A stretch of 64,000 bases of DNA from contig WALP01000030.1 in NCBI GenBank assembly GCA_015522785.1, positions 18,879-82,878 of the forward strand, written 5' to 3'. Source of the stretch: Candidatus Parvarchaeota archaeon (GTDB taxonomy: Archaea; Nanobdellota; Nanobdellia; CSSed11-243R1). A program made the position numbers and the translations under genes. Of the stretch, positions 1 through 6,823 are shown one piece after another (within the stretch, counting starts at the first letter, position 1; each line of letters opens with the position of its first letter). The notes beneath the pieces are model-generated. The model was not told where the DNA came from. It saw only the letters and a list, made by a program, of their open reading frames with translations, and searched no databases.

Positions 1-231
1 GGTGTGCCATCTACAGTCGCAGTTCCATGACTCCGGAAATTTCCTTTCGCTGAAGTATATGACAGAATGTGTTGTTCCATAGAGCTTGTCAACACAAGTA
101 AATCCTATGTGCTTAGCGGTTATATAATCAACTTTTACATCCTTCCACATTCTTTTCGCGGAGTCGTAGCTGGATTTTCCTATGTCTTTGTTTGATTCAA
201 TGCTTTTTGTCGAAAGAAATTTTATTTCCAT
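1..231 (-). CDS. Partial protein with SWIM-like cysteine/histidine motif (C-terminus outside window)
   Basis: This is a minus-strand reading frame that starts at the ATG at 231 and runs off the left edge, leaving 77 codons. The visible part contains an N-C-D-C-R-W-H motif near its end, which resembles the first half of a SWIM zinc finger (CxC followed by C and H); the second half would lie outside the window. SWIM fingers bind DNA or protein, but nothing else here tells the function. The frame is open and starts with MEIKF. The call as a gene is fairly safe, while the SWIM assignment is tentative. Confidence 0.55.
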   Translation of the reverse strand, partial: MEIKFLSTKSIESNKDIGKSSYDSAKRMWKDVKVDYITAKHIGFTCVDKLYGTTHSVIYFSERKFPESWNCDCRWHT

Positions 232-305
232 TAAGTATAATCCACTTCTTATAAGAATAAAAATGTTACCCAAATTTAAGAATGAAAAATATAGCAAAGG
301 AAATT

Positions 306-1238
306 TTATTTCATATTCTCTTCATCTATCTTTTTGATTCCAAGTTCCTTATACAAGCTGTCAATGTCTTCCGCGGATAGATTGTTTATTACTCTTTTTA
401 TCTCCTTGATTACTTTTGCTTCGGGCGGAACTTTCTTGTTGCCGCTTTCAAGCTTTTTCAAGTCCTTGGAGATTTCCTGGATGAATTTGGTGTCAATCCC
501 CTCTCCATGAAGGGCATTTATCATCTCGCGTAAGGTGTATCCCCTTGCAAGTCCAAGCTTCAAGAACGCCCTTATATCCTCAACTGCATTTGTTCTCCTT
601 ATGTGCCTCTTGAAGTGCTTTGACAAGTAGTAAATTAGTGCGATTACAACAGCAGCCACGCCGAGAATAGACAAAATTGTCAATATAGGTGTTATGTCAA
701 ACACCTTTATCTGCAGCTTTGGGCAGTCCTGCGGGCAGTTGTTTGATGTTTCTCCGAGCTCGCACACACCATTGCCGCAAAAGATGACACCCTTTGACGG
801 AAGGACGCTCATTATCGTGGTATTCGCATTAAATCCGCCAGGATATGTCAGGACAGTCACGAACTCCTGGCTGCCCACATCTTTTGGCTTTAAGGTATAA
901 ACGAGCATAGCCTCGGAGCCGGCTGACAACCCATCCCTAAAACTCCAGTGATATGCCGTTCTTATCTTTCCTTTGTAAGTGTATGTTTTCATGACTTCAA
1001 GAACGACGGAATTCTTGTTGTACCCATAAACTGTCCAGTTGGATATTGCCCATCCATGCGGAATAAATTCCACCACGTCAAAAGCATCTATATTTGTCGA
1101 AGAGGTAAACTTAAGAGATATATTAACATCATGTCCGACTTCTATTGGGCTTGGCATCTGCCTGTCGACACTGACGTCTCCAAGCGCCAAAGACAGTGAA
1201 ACCAGCAGTAGCACTGCTAAGATGACATACCTCCTCAT
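306..1238 (-). CDS. Membrane-anchored extracellular protein with CGNGVCE motif
   Basis: A 310-residue protein. An N-terminal signal/anchor segment (about residues 3-20) is followed by a beta-rich ectodomain to about residue 150, a cysteine motif CGNGVCELGE...CPQDC (about 154-172), one membrane span (about 181-205) and a charged helical tail. Cys-rich CGNGVCE segments are frequent in archaeal surface proteins of unknown role. I chose the ATG at 1238 over the upstream codon at 1271 because a TATA element (TTTATAAA, 1261-1268) lies about 26 nt before it, which suits a leaderless transcript. The topology puts most of the protein outside the cell. Function is unknown; adhesion or envelope structure is a guess. 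Confidence 0.7.
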   Translation of the reverse strand: MRRYVILAVLLLVSLSLALGDVSVDRQMPSPIEVGHDVNISLKFTSSTNIDAFDVVEFIPHGWAISNWTVYGYNKNSVVLEVMKTYTYKGKIRTAYHWSFRDGLSAGSEAMLVYTLKPKDVGSQEFVTVLTYPGGFNANTTIMSVLPSKGVIFCGNGVCELGETSNNCPQDCPKLQIKVFDITPILTILSILGVAAVVIALIYYLSKHFKRHIRRTNAVEDIRAFLKLGLARGYTLREMINALHGEGIDTKFIQEISKDLKKLESGNKKVPPEAKVIKEIKRVINNLSAEDIDSLYKELGIKKIDEENMK

Positions 1239-1281
1239 GTGAAATAAGAATAGGTTTATTTTTATAAACATTTGTTTGGGA

Positions 1282-1383
1282 TGTCGGGGGGGAGATTTGA
1301 ACTCCCGATCACCTGGTCATGAGCCAGGCATTCTACCAGACTAAACTATCGGGTTCCTCTTCCATGAAAAGGAATACCCCGAC
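1282..1383 (-). tRNA. tRNA-Met (anticodon CAT) with a 28-nt intron near position 8/9
   Basis: Read on the minus strand, the acceptor strands GTCGGGG (1383-1377) and CCCCGAC pair perfectly with A73 at 1282. The T-arm is GGGAG-TTCAAAT-CTCCC and the anticodon arm is CCTGG-CTCATGA-CCAGG. The acceptor strand and the D-arm are separated by 28 extra bases (1349-1376). These form a textbook bulge-helix-bulge: central helix CGGG/CCCG, 3-nt bulges GTA and ATA, inner helix TTCC/GGAA. Splicing in the repeated TA restores T8-A9. The anticodon stem lacks the three G-C pairs of initiators, so this is an elongator tRNA-Met or a precursor of tRNA-Ile(CAU). A TATA element lies near 1413-1424. No CCA is encoded. 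Confidence 0.88.
1349..1376 (-). other. Intron of tRNA-Met, non-canonical position
   Basis: The 28-nt insertion lies between the acceptor stem and the D-arm. The TA repeat at both ends means the cut could be after position 7, 8 or 9 with the same product. The bulge-helix-bulge geometry fits cleavage by an archaeal splicing endonuclease that accepts introns outside the anticodon loop. Confidence 0.8.
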
Positions 1384-1452
1384 TTCCCCGACTATCAAAA
1401 AGAAAGAATTTGTGTTTATAAAAGTTGTTGAAAGAAAAAAATGAAAAGGAAT

Positions 1453-1860
1453 CTATCCACTGGTTAGTATCTTTTTTTTGACGTCTCTTATGGCTCTTTG
1501 CAAAACCGTTCTTCCGTTTCTAGTTAAGTATGCTTCTGTTTTAATTATATCCTCTAGAGCTCTTTCAATGTTTGCGGTGTAAATTCTCCCTACCAAACCT
1601 TCATTTTTGAGGATATCTTCAACATCTTTGGTGCTTCGTTCTAGATAGTCTATGAATTCATCGACGGCAGAATATAGCTTAACTCCATATTTCTTCCCAT
1701 TTTTGTCTCTTGAAATCATCATTCGTTTTGCTTCTTCTTTGACATTGTATAACGCGTGCATATAAGCGTCAATGAAGGATTCTTTTTCTTCTTTCTGTGG
1801 TTTATCATAATGAGATGAAACTGACTCTGTCAATCTAGAATTTAGATCTGGTATTATCAC
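1453..1860 (-). CDS. Hypothetical helical protein, translationally coupled
   Basis: A 135-residue, charged, mainly helical protein with no domain I recognise. It starts with GTG at 1860, which overlaps the stop of the upstream gene by one base (TAGTG), so the two are probably co-translated. Helical stretches rich in Glu, Lys and Arg suggest a small soluble protein. No signal peptide or membrane span is visible. Its partner upstream is a coiled-coil protein, so the two may form a complex; this is inference from coupling only. Confidence 0.6.
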   Translation of the reverse strand: MIIPDLNSRLTESVSSHYDKPQKEEKESFIDAYMHALYNVKEEAKRMMISRDKNGKKYGVKLYSAVDEFIDYLERSTKDVEDILKNEGLVGRIYTANIERALEDIIKTEAYLTRNGRTVLQRAIRDVKKKILTSG

Positions 1861-2396
1861 TAATATTCACCTTTAATTATATCATCTAATGTTTTGTTAA
1901 GTTCATCTAAATGTTCTCCAAATTTATCTAAATGTTTTTCAGCCTTATCTAGAGACTTATATAGATATTCTTCAGCTATATCTAGATGTTTTTCAAAATT
2001 ATCTAAATCTTGATATATTATTTCAAATTTCGCGTTTGTGATTGCCAATTTGACTACATAGCTAAATGCTTTGAGTGCGTTATATTCTTTTGTTGTTTTA
2101 TCGATTATCTCAATTAAGTCATTTTTATTGTCTTGCATGTATTCTACCGCCAGTTTACTTATTTCCTTCGCTTTGGTTTCTGGTGCATATGTGCCGATTA
2201 GAGATAATAATATACTCTTTTCATCTTCGCCTTTTTCTTCAAGGCGTTTGAGAAACTCCTCATCGTTGTTTATTTTTGCCCTTGCTTCTTTGTATAATTC
2301 TTTTCTTTCCTCATCGCTGAGAAGTTGAGTGTATATATCAACCAAAGGCATTAAAGGCTTCAAATCAATTGTCTCATTTTCCATTGGATAAACCAT
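1860..2396 (-). CDS. Hypothetical coiled-coil protein with heptad-like repeats
   Basis: A 178-residue acidic helical protein. Residues about 125-175 hold repeated short units of the type LDxxEKHLDK/LDKFGEHLDE, each about 7-11 residues, which should form an amphipathic coiled coil. A GGTGATTaaat ribosome-binding site sits just before the ATG at 2396. The gene overlaps the next one by one base. No family is recognised. A structural or adaptor role is likely from the repeats, but this is not shown. Confidence 0.65.
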   Translation of the reverse strand: MVYPMENETIDLKPLMPLVDIYTQLLSDEERKELYKEARAKINNDEEFLKRLEEKGEDEKSILLSLIGTYAPETKAKEISKLAVEYMQDNKNDLIEIIDKTTKEYNALKAFSYVVKLAITNAKFEIIYQDLDNFEKHLDIAEEYLYKSLDKAEKHLDKFGEHLDELNKTLDDIIKGEY

Positions 2397-2443
2397 ATTT
2401 AATCACCAATTAGTAGTAGATATTTTGATTTTAAATATCTTTC

Positions 2444-2842
2444 TTATCTTAATTCTTTTTTAATTTTATCGGCGATTTCCCTGAATTTTTCTGGTGTGTA
2501 TTCCTTTGTTTTTCGTATGTTCATCAAATCCTCCAGAGAATCGCCCTCAAGCTTTGGGAGGAGCCAGACGTGGGCATGAGGTACTTCATCTCCTATTACA
2601 TAAGAAAGAACTTGTTCTGTATTGAAGGCTTTTCTTATTGCCTGCGCAATTTTCTGTATGACTTTGTAGTATTCGTCTATGTTTGGCACATCCCAAACCC
2701 AACGAATATGTTCTTTTGGAATCACCAATACATGCCCATCTGTAACCGGACGTATTGAAAGAAAGGCGAGGAATTTTTCATCTTCATAAACTTTGTAAGC
2801 ATTTAGTTCACCGCTGACAATTTTGCAGAATGGACATTCCAT
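2444..2842 (-). CDS. HIT family (histidine triad) nucleotide-binding protein
   Basis: A 132-residue HIT protein. It begins with a CPFC zinc-knuckle-like pair (residues 3-6), continues with the typical FLAFLSIRPVTDGHVLVIPKEH core, and ends with the triad strand PHAHVWLLP at about residue 90. The family hydrolyses or transfers nucleotides from dinucleotides and aminoacyl- or sulfo-adenylates. The first two histidines of the triad are present, but the third position is tryptophan (H-A-H-V-W), a variation also known in other HIT branches. The gene ends a minus-strand run with CYTH and nucleotidyltransferase genes. Fold assignment is firm and the substrate is unknown. Confidence 0.88.
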   Translation of the reverse strand: MECPFCKIVSGELNAYKVYEDEKFLAFLSIRPVTDGHVLVIPKEHIRWVWDVPNIDEYYKVIQKIAQAIRKAFNTEQVLSYVIGDEVPHAHVWLLPKLEGDSLEDLMNIRKTKEYTPEKFREIADKIKKELR

Positions 2843-2843
2843 T

Positions 2844-3449
2844 TTAATCTTCTAAGAATGGTCTCCCTGCGTTTGATAGGGGACAATCTGGTTTCTCCAT
2901 GTACCATCTGTCAAGTATATGATTTGCCTCCAAGAATGTTGGGAGGTAATACATCAATTGTGCCATAAGCCCTGTTGAAATGAGAGGATTCTGTGTTTTA
3001 ATCATAAAGACACTGCTGACTGCGACTAGCGCCATATATGCCGGCGGTGCAACATAAGTAACAAACGCGTCTTTAAGATATTCTTTTTTTAGCTTTTGAA
3101 CAGTTGAATAATATTCTTTAAGGCTTTCTTCCGCGAGTTGCCAGTATTTTTCTTCCATCTCTTCTGGAGTATCTTCTTCTTCAGCTAAGTTATGATATTC
3201 AGCAGCTTTTAGAAGGTAAGGAATTGCAGCTTCTTTCATAGCTAAAGGAGTAATACTCTCTTTTATTGCCATATCTCTTGATAAGAATTCAATTAATTCT
3301 TTTTTGTTGCGGTAGTGGTGTGCCCGCCACCAGCCAACTGTGTCTACTGCCCGCATAGATGCATAACTACTTAGTTTGTCCATCTTTTTTTGTTTATATT
3401 CTTTAATTGGTTGTGACACGATGTCTATAAGAGATTTAATTATCTTCAT
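2844..3449 (-). CDS. Hypothetical protein with two C-terminal hydrophobic segments
   Basis: A 201-residue protein with a basic, helical N-terminal half and two hydrophobic segments at about residues 122-145 and 149-170. This suggests a membrane-associated protein with a cytosolic head. It overlaps the preceding CYTH gene by 14 bases and stops one base before the HIT gene, so all three are likely co-transcribed. No family is recognised. Its tight packing between two nucleotide-handling proteins is the only functional hint. Confidence 0.6.
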   Translation of the reverse strand: MKIIKSLIDIVSQPIKEYKQKKMDKLSSYASMRAVDTVGWWRAHHYRNKKELIEFLSRDMAIKESITPLAMKEAAIPYLLKAAEYHNLAEEEDTPEEMEEKYWQLAEESLKEYYSTVQKLKKEYLKDAFVTYVAPPAYMALVAVSSVFMIKTQNPLISTGLMAQLMYYLPTFLEANHILDRWYMEKPDCPLSNAGRPFLED

Positions 3450-3981
3450 ATTTTACACCCATTTTTTCGAAGAGCAGGCGTACATAGCCCTTATGGATTA
3501 TATTATCTTTTGGTAATTTAAGTTTGTCTATGAGATTGAGAATTCTCTTCTTTGCAACCTCACCATTGTCGGAGATTAACTGAAACTCAACAAAGTCGCC
3601 AAGTCCTTCAATTCTATCAAGATTTATTTCAAAGTCGCCGAATGTTCCCCGCTCACGTGTTTTTATTTTTGAAATAACTTTCACGAAACCCATTTTTTCA
3701 AGAATTTTTTTCATATCATCTGGGTTGGAGATTTTTGTTTCATACTCCTCCCAAATACCCTGTTTACCTGTTAAGACTTTCATAGTGAAAAATGAATCAT
3801 TATTCTCTCTGCGAATTCTAAGCAGATAAGAGCCGGATTTTTGTGTCTCTTTTTCTCTGCCCTTTAGTTTGTAGTAGTCATCGATTTGCTTTTTTGGCGC
3901 CTCAAATTTTGTTCCTAAATTTAATAATTTCTTTTTCGCATCTTCCAAGTTGTCGACTTTAACTTTTACTTCTATTTCCAT
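3436..3981 (-). CDS. CYTH domain protein (CyaB / thiamine-triphosphatase type)
   Basis: A 181-residue CYTH (triphosphate tunnel) protein. The N-terminal EIEVKVKV strand carries the ExExK signature. Downstream come the basic and acidic strands expected for the tunnel (LLRIRRE, FTMKVL, KTRERG, INLDRIEGLGDFVEFQ). Family members are class IV adenylate cyclases or organic triphosphatases; the length fits the CyaB type. The gene overlaps the upstream nucleotidyltransferase by 23 bases, so they are translationally coupled. Whether it makes a cyclic nucleotide or hydrolyses a triphosphate cannot be told from sequence alone. Confidence 0.88.
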   Translation of the reverse strand: MEIEVKVKVDNLEDAKKKLLNLGTKFEAPKKQIDDYYKLKGREKETQKSGSYLLRIRRENNDSFFTMKVLTGKQGIWEEYETKISNPDDMKKILEKMGFVKVISKIKTRERGTFGDFEINLDRIEGLGDFVEFQLISDNGEVAKKRILNLIDKLKLPKDNIIHKGYVRLLFEKMGVKYEDN

Positions 3982-4591
3982 TTTTAAGCTCCTTTATGAC
4001 TTTGGATTTAGCTATTCTAGATGGGATGATTGCTGGAAATCTAAAGTATTTTATATTCCAACTATCTAAAAACTCTTTGAATTCTTCACTATTTTCAATA
4101 GGACTTAAAATTACCTCGTTTGAAAATTTTATTCCGTTTAGCTTTTCTAACATCCCTTTGTTATTATTTCTGCCATATAATGCATAGTAGAAGGACATTA
4201 ATCTTGATTTGCTGAGATTTTTCACATTGTACTTGAATATCTCGTATGTTTCAAATCCTAAACCACTGAATATATATTTTTTATTTATTAGAGAGTATCC
4301 TTCAGTTAAGTATGCTTCACGAGCTAAAAATTTTGGGCTGAATAATTCCCTGTATGTTACTGAGGTAATCTCTATTTTTGGCATTACATTAATTAGTTCT
4401 TTGTTTAGTTTCTCTACCAGCGAATCGTCTATCTTTTTGTTAAAAATCACCATTAAATCTATGTCTCGTGGCGATTCTTTTCCTCTAACTGTAGACCCAA
4501 ATAAAACTATGTCTACTATTTCTTTATTTTCTTTGTAAAATTTCTTAATAATTTGCCGGAATATTGAATTTTTTAATAAGTTTTTTAACAA
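3959..4591 (-). CDS. Minimal nucleotidyltransferase (MNT-type)
   Basis: A 210-residue protein with a pol-beta-type nucleotidyltransferase core. The motif GSTVRGKESPRDID gives GS(x9)DxD at about residues 32-45, followed by a hydrophobic strand. The third catalytic acid may be the E in KIEIT near residue 73. Such proteins AMPylate or otherwise nucleotidylate a partner. The upstream gene encodes a HEPN-like protein and overlaps this one by 47 bases, which is the usual HEPN-MNT toxin-antitoxin layout. The C-terminal half is unlike the smallest antitoxins and may bind the partner. Confidence 0.82.
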   Translation of the reverse strand: MLKNLLKNSIFRQIIKKFYKENKEIVDIVLFGSTVRGKESPRDIDLMVIFNKKIDDSLVEKLNKELINVMPKIEITSVTYRELFSPKFLAREAYLTEGYSLINKKYIFSGLGFETYEIFKYNVKNLSKSRLMSFYYALYGRNNNKGMLEKLNGIKFSNEVILSPIENSEEFKEFLDSWNIKYFRFPAIIPSRIAKSKVIKELKNGNRSKS

Positions 4592-4943
4592 AATTTATCA
4601 CCTTGTCGCATTTTTGTTTTCCTATTGACATCCTATATGTATCCCTGTAAATTTTGAATAGCTTGTTGAGTTCTATATATTCATTTGGAAAATATTCTCT
4701 TAGCAGTTCAAATCTCTCATTATGATCTTTAGGTATTTTGCCAACGCTTGTAAGCAAGACAAAGTCTAATAAAGAAAAACAAACTTTAAACCATAATATT
4801 GTTGCTGAGGTATAATCCTTCGAGTTATAGACTAATTTTGCCGAGTTAATGAATTTGTTTATGTTTGTGAGGAGTTCTTTAGATGCCATGCTGGTTATAC
4901 CAACAAAATCATTGTTTTTAAGCTTTTCTGTTGGGTTAACCAA
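4545..4943 (-). CDS. HEPN-like helical protein paired with nucleotidyltransferase
   Basis: A 132-residue all-helical protein with HEPN-like features: a first helix rich in Lys/Asn, the segment KDYTSATILWFKVCFSLLDF, and a following KIPKDHNERFELLREYF helix that resembles HEPN domains paired with MNT proteins. The RNase motif RxxxxH is not visible at the expected C-terminal place (YRDTYRMSIGK has no His), so it may not be an active RNase. It begins with TTG directly after the upstream stop, or with ATG at 4889. The 47-base overlap with the downstream gene supports a functional pair. Confidence 0.65.
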   Translation of the reverse strand: MVNPTEKLKNNDFVGITSMASKELLTNINKFINSAKLVYNSKDYTSATILWFKVCFSLLDFVLLTSVGKIPKDHNERFELLREYFPNEYIELNKLFKIYRDTYRMSIGKQKCDKVINFVKKLIKKFNIPANY

Positions 4944-5426
4944 CTATTGTTTATATCCTATTTTTCTTAAAAATTCTTTTCGTTCTTTTATTTTGTCTTT
5001 ATCTTCGATACCTTTCGGTTTGCTGCCATCAATCACTCCAAGAATCCCTCTTCCTTGTTCTGTTTCTGCGACGATTACCTCGGTAGGATTGGCTGTTGCC
5101 GTAAAAATGTTGCAGACTTCAGGCACCATTTTGATTGCATTAAGCACATTTATTGGGTAGCCATTTCTTAAGAAAATTATGAATGTATGCCCCGCGCCAA
5201 TTTTATACGCCTGTTCTGCAGCTGCATTCTCAAGTTCTTCATCATTTCCGGTGTGCCTGATTAAGCAGTCGCCGGATGCTTCTACGAAACCAATTCCAAA
5301 TGTTATGTTTGGGTTTGAGGTTACAATTGCTTCGTAAATATCTTCCACAGATTTTATAAAGTGTGTTTGCCCCAAAATTAAGTTGGTGTCTTTGGGAGAA
5401 TTGATTTTGATAATTTTTGTTTCCAT
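4944..5426 (-). CDS. Adenosine-specific kinase family protein (DUF355)
   Basis: A 160-residue protein matching the archaeal/bacterial DUF355 family, whose characterised member (PAE2307 of Pyrobaculum) binds adenosine and AMP. Recognisable segments are the GIGFVEASGDCLIRHTGND stretch, the GAGHTFIIFLRNGYP strand, and the C-terminal VVAETEQGRGILGVIDG type motif. The ATG at 5426 is preferred over the codon at 5435 because a strong AAAGGTGAT site lies 5-6 bases before it. It leads the run with the HEPN-like, nucleotidyltransferase and CYTH genes. The biochemical role of the family is poorly settled. Confidence 0.88.
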   Translation of the reverse strand: METKIIKINSPKDTNLILGQTHFIKSVEDIYEAIVTSNPNITFGIGFVEASGDCLIRHTGNDEELENAAAEQAYKIGAGHTFIIFLRNGYPINVLNAIKMVPEVCNIFTATANPTEVIVAETEQGRGILGVIDGSKPKGIEDKDKIKERKEFLRKIGYKQ

Positions 5427-5482
5427 AAATATCACCTTTATTATACCTGGTATTGTTACTTTTTATTATTTATTACCACTAA

Positions 5483-5911
5483 TTGATAGTAACATTTATA
5501 AATGATGGTGTCTATGTAATTAATATGGGTTATAAAGAGGATGGTAAAAGTGAAATATCTTATCTTGTTTTAAATAGGGAAACAGTTGATTTATTTGAGA
5601 AATATCTTCCTAAAGTTATAAACAAAGCAGACAAGGTGATTTTAATTGGGAATGCTAATGTAACTGCTCATGATTTAATTAATGTTGAAGATGATTGGAA
5701 AAATTCTATTAGTTTAGCTGGTGGATATTCTTTTTCAGGTTCTTCGAATGGATTTAATGTGGGTAATAACTATTTTGTTCTTACTAATCCATATATAATT
5801 AAAATTAATCCTGACACATTAGATTTAAAAGTTGTCAAATTTTATGAAAAAGTTGATTTGCTTAAAGATGAAGTTGTTAAAACATTGGAAGAAGAAGTTG
5901 TTTATTCATAA
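5483..5911 (+). CDS. Hypothetical protein
   Basis: A 142-codon frame starting at TTG 5483; an ATG at 5525 would give 128 residues. No family is recognised. The sequence looks like an alpha/beta protein with a predicted strand VDKVILIGNANVTAHDL in the middle and an acidic C-terminal helix. It ends nine bases before the tRNA-Ala gene, which is transcribed toward it. No ribosome-binding site is seen, and I cannot decide between the two starts. Confidence 0.55.
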   Translation: MIVTFINDGVYVINMGYKEDGKSEISYLVLNRETVDLFEKYLPKVINKADKVILIGNANVTAHDLINVEDDWKNSISLAGGYSFSGSSNGFNVGNNYFVLTNPYIIKINPDTLDLKVVKFYEKVDLLKDEVVKTLEEEVVYS

Positions 5912-5919
5912 TTTCTTAG

Positions 5920-6082
5920 TGGACCCGCCGGGACTTTCACCAACCTTTTTCTTGGAAAGAAAAACGTTGACGAAAAAGAAGTTTTCTTTCGCCAGCGTTT
6001 CTTTTCCCAAAAGAAAGGCTGCTTTTGAACCCGGAGCCTCTCGATTGCCAACCGAGCGCGCCGCCAATTGCGCCACGGGCCC
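5920..6082 (-). tRNA. tRNA-Ala (anticodon GGC) with a 90-nt intron in the T-loop
   Basis: On the minus strand the acceptor strands GGGCCCG and CGGGTCC pair with a G3-U70 wobble, the alanine identity pair, and A73. The D-arm is GCGC-AATTGGCG-GCGC. The anticodon arm is CTCGG-TTGGCAA-TCGAG, giving anticodon GGC. The T-stem is CCGGG/CCCGG. The T-loop begins TTCAAA and is interrupted before its last base by 90 extra bases (5934-6023); removal gives a 73-nt tRNA. Exon TTCA can pair with TGAA at the intron 3' end, and a long imperfect helix (AGCCTTT..TTTTGG with CCAAG..AAGGTT) closes the intron. A TATA element lies upstream near 6108-6117. Confidence 0.9.
5934..6023 (-). other. Intron of tRNA-Ala at position 59/60
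   Basis: This 90-nt segment sits inside the T-loop. It folds as a long hairpin with a further inner palindrome (AAAACGTTGACGAAAA type, near 5963-5980). The bulge-helix-bulge is relaxed on the 5' side. Introns at this place are known mainly from Thermoproteales. Confidence 0.8.
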
Positions 6083-6142
6083 ACAAGCTAAGTAGAATCA
6101 TAGAAGTTTATAAACTTTTTATAAATTGAGCATAAAAAGAGA

Positions 6143-6270
6143 AGGGCCCGAGGGGATTCGAACCCCCGACCTATTGGTCTCACTCTTTCACTTTTCTTTG
6201 GTACAGCTTTCTTTCCCAAAGAAAGGTGTGTTAAGAGCCAATCGCTCTGACCAGACTGAGCTACGGGCCC
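6143..6270 (-). tRNA. tRNA-Lys (anticodon CTT) with a 53-nt intron at 37/38
   Basis: On the minus strand: acceptor strands GGGCCCG/CGGGCCC, D-arm GCTC-AGTCTGGTCA-GAGC, anticodon stem ATTGG/CCAAT with loop CTCTTA-A, and T-arm GGGGG-TTCGAAT-CCCCT. The anticodon is CTT. A 53-nt intron (6179-6231) lies after position 37, the canonical archaeal site, with CTC/GAG pairing near the cuts. The discriminator base is T at 6143, which is unusual for lysine (normally a purine). No CCA is encoded. Confidence 0.88.
6179..6231 (-). other. Intron of tRNA-Lys at the canonical 37/38 site
   Basis: This 53-nt insertion follows A37. Its centre forms a hairpin (CCTTTCTTTGGG with CCCAAAGAAAGG type arms on the plus strand around 6197-6225). 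Confidence 0.75.
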
Positions 6271-6361
6271 ATACTACTCTATTGTTTTGTTCGGTTTTTA
6301 ATTTAAAAATGTTTCTTTTAAAGAGATGTCATTAATAAGTATATCCAAAAAAGGTATTATT

Positions 6362-6400
6362 TCCTCTTTCTTTAAAAAAAGAAAAGAAAAAAAAGATTAG
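6362..6400 (-). terminator. U-rich terminator of the 107-residue membrane protein gene
   Basis: On the minus strand this stretch reads as several long T runs broken by single C bases, directly after the stop codon at 6402. Archaeal RNA polymerase terminates at such U-rich tracts without a required hairpin. Confidence 0.5.
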
Positions 6401-6401
6401 C

Positions 6402-6725
6402 TTACTTTTCATAAGCTATAAGGGCTCCACCTAGTAATGCAATCCATGCACCTATTGTCCAGAAACCCCCATCAAATGGTAGAGTTATAAGTGATAGTAT
6501 CACAATATTCCATCCAACAATTTTTGGTTTCTTATTGTAGTAATATGCTGCGCCCATGATGATTAATGATAAAATTATTTCTGTCCATCCTGTTATGATT
6601 GGTCCTGTTAAGCTCCACCCGTATAATGCTTTTGCTATTAATGCTGCTATTCCATCAATCAAAATAATCACTGCACCTAGAATAGCAACCCAAAGCCCTG
6701 TTTGTCCTTCACTTGATTTTGCCAT
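6402..6725 (-). CDS. Small multi-spanning membrane protein
   Basis: A 107-residue protein with three to four hydrophobic segments (about residues 12-33, 42-62, 70-85 and 86-104) and a short polar N-terminus. Glycine-rich spans such as AILGAVIILIDGIAALIA suggest tight packing. No conserved family is recognised. It is probably a monocistronic membrane protein of unknown role. Confidence 0.65.
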   Translation of the reverse strand: MAKSSEGQTGLWVAILGAVIILIDGIAALIAKALYGWSLTGPIITGWTEIILSLIIMGAAYYYNKKPKIVGWNIVILSLITLPFDGGFWTIGAWIALLGGALIAYEK

Positions 6726-6823
6726 TTTGTATCACGACTTGATGGTAAGGGGTAGCAGTATTTAAAGTTTATTCACTATAAGACAGTTCTATACAATATA
6801 TTGAATATTATCAAAGTAGAATA

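Noticed and set aside
1384..1395. Outer GTCGGGG copy as the true 5' acceptor of tRNA-Met
   Set aside because: The inner copy gives a canonical bulge-helix-bulge and a 28-nt intron; the outer copy would need a 37-nt intron with poorer geometry. The duplication is still noted.
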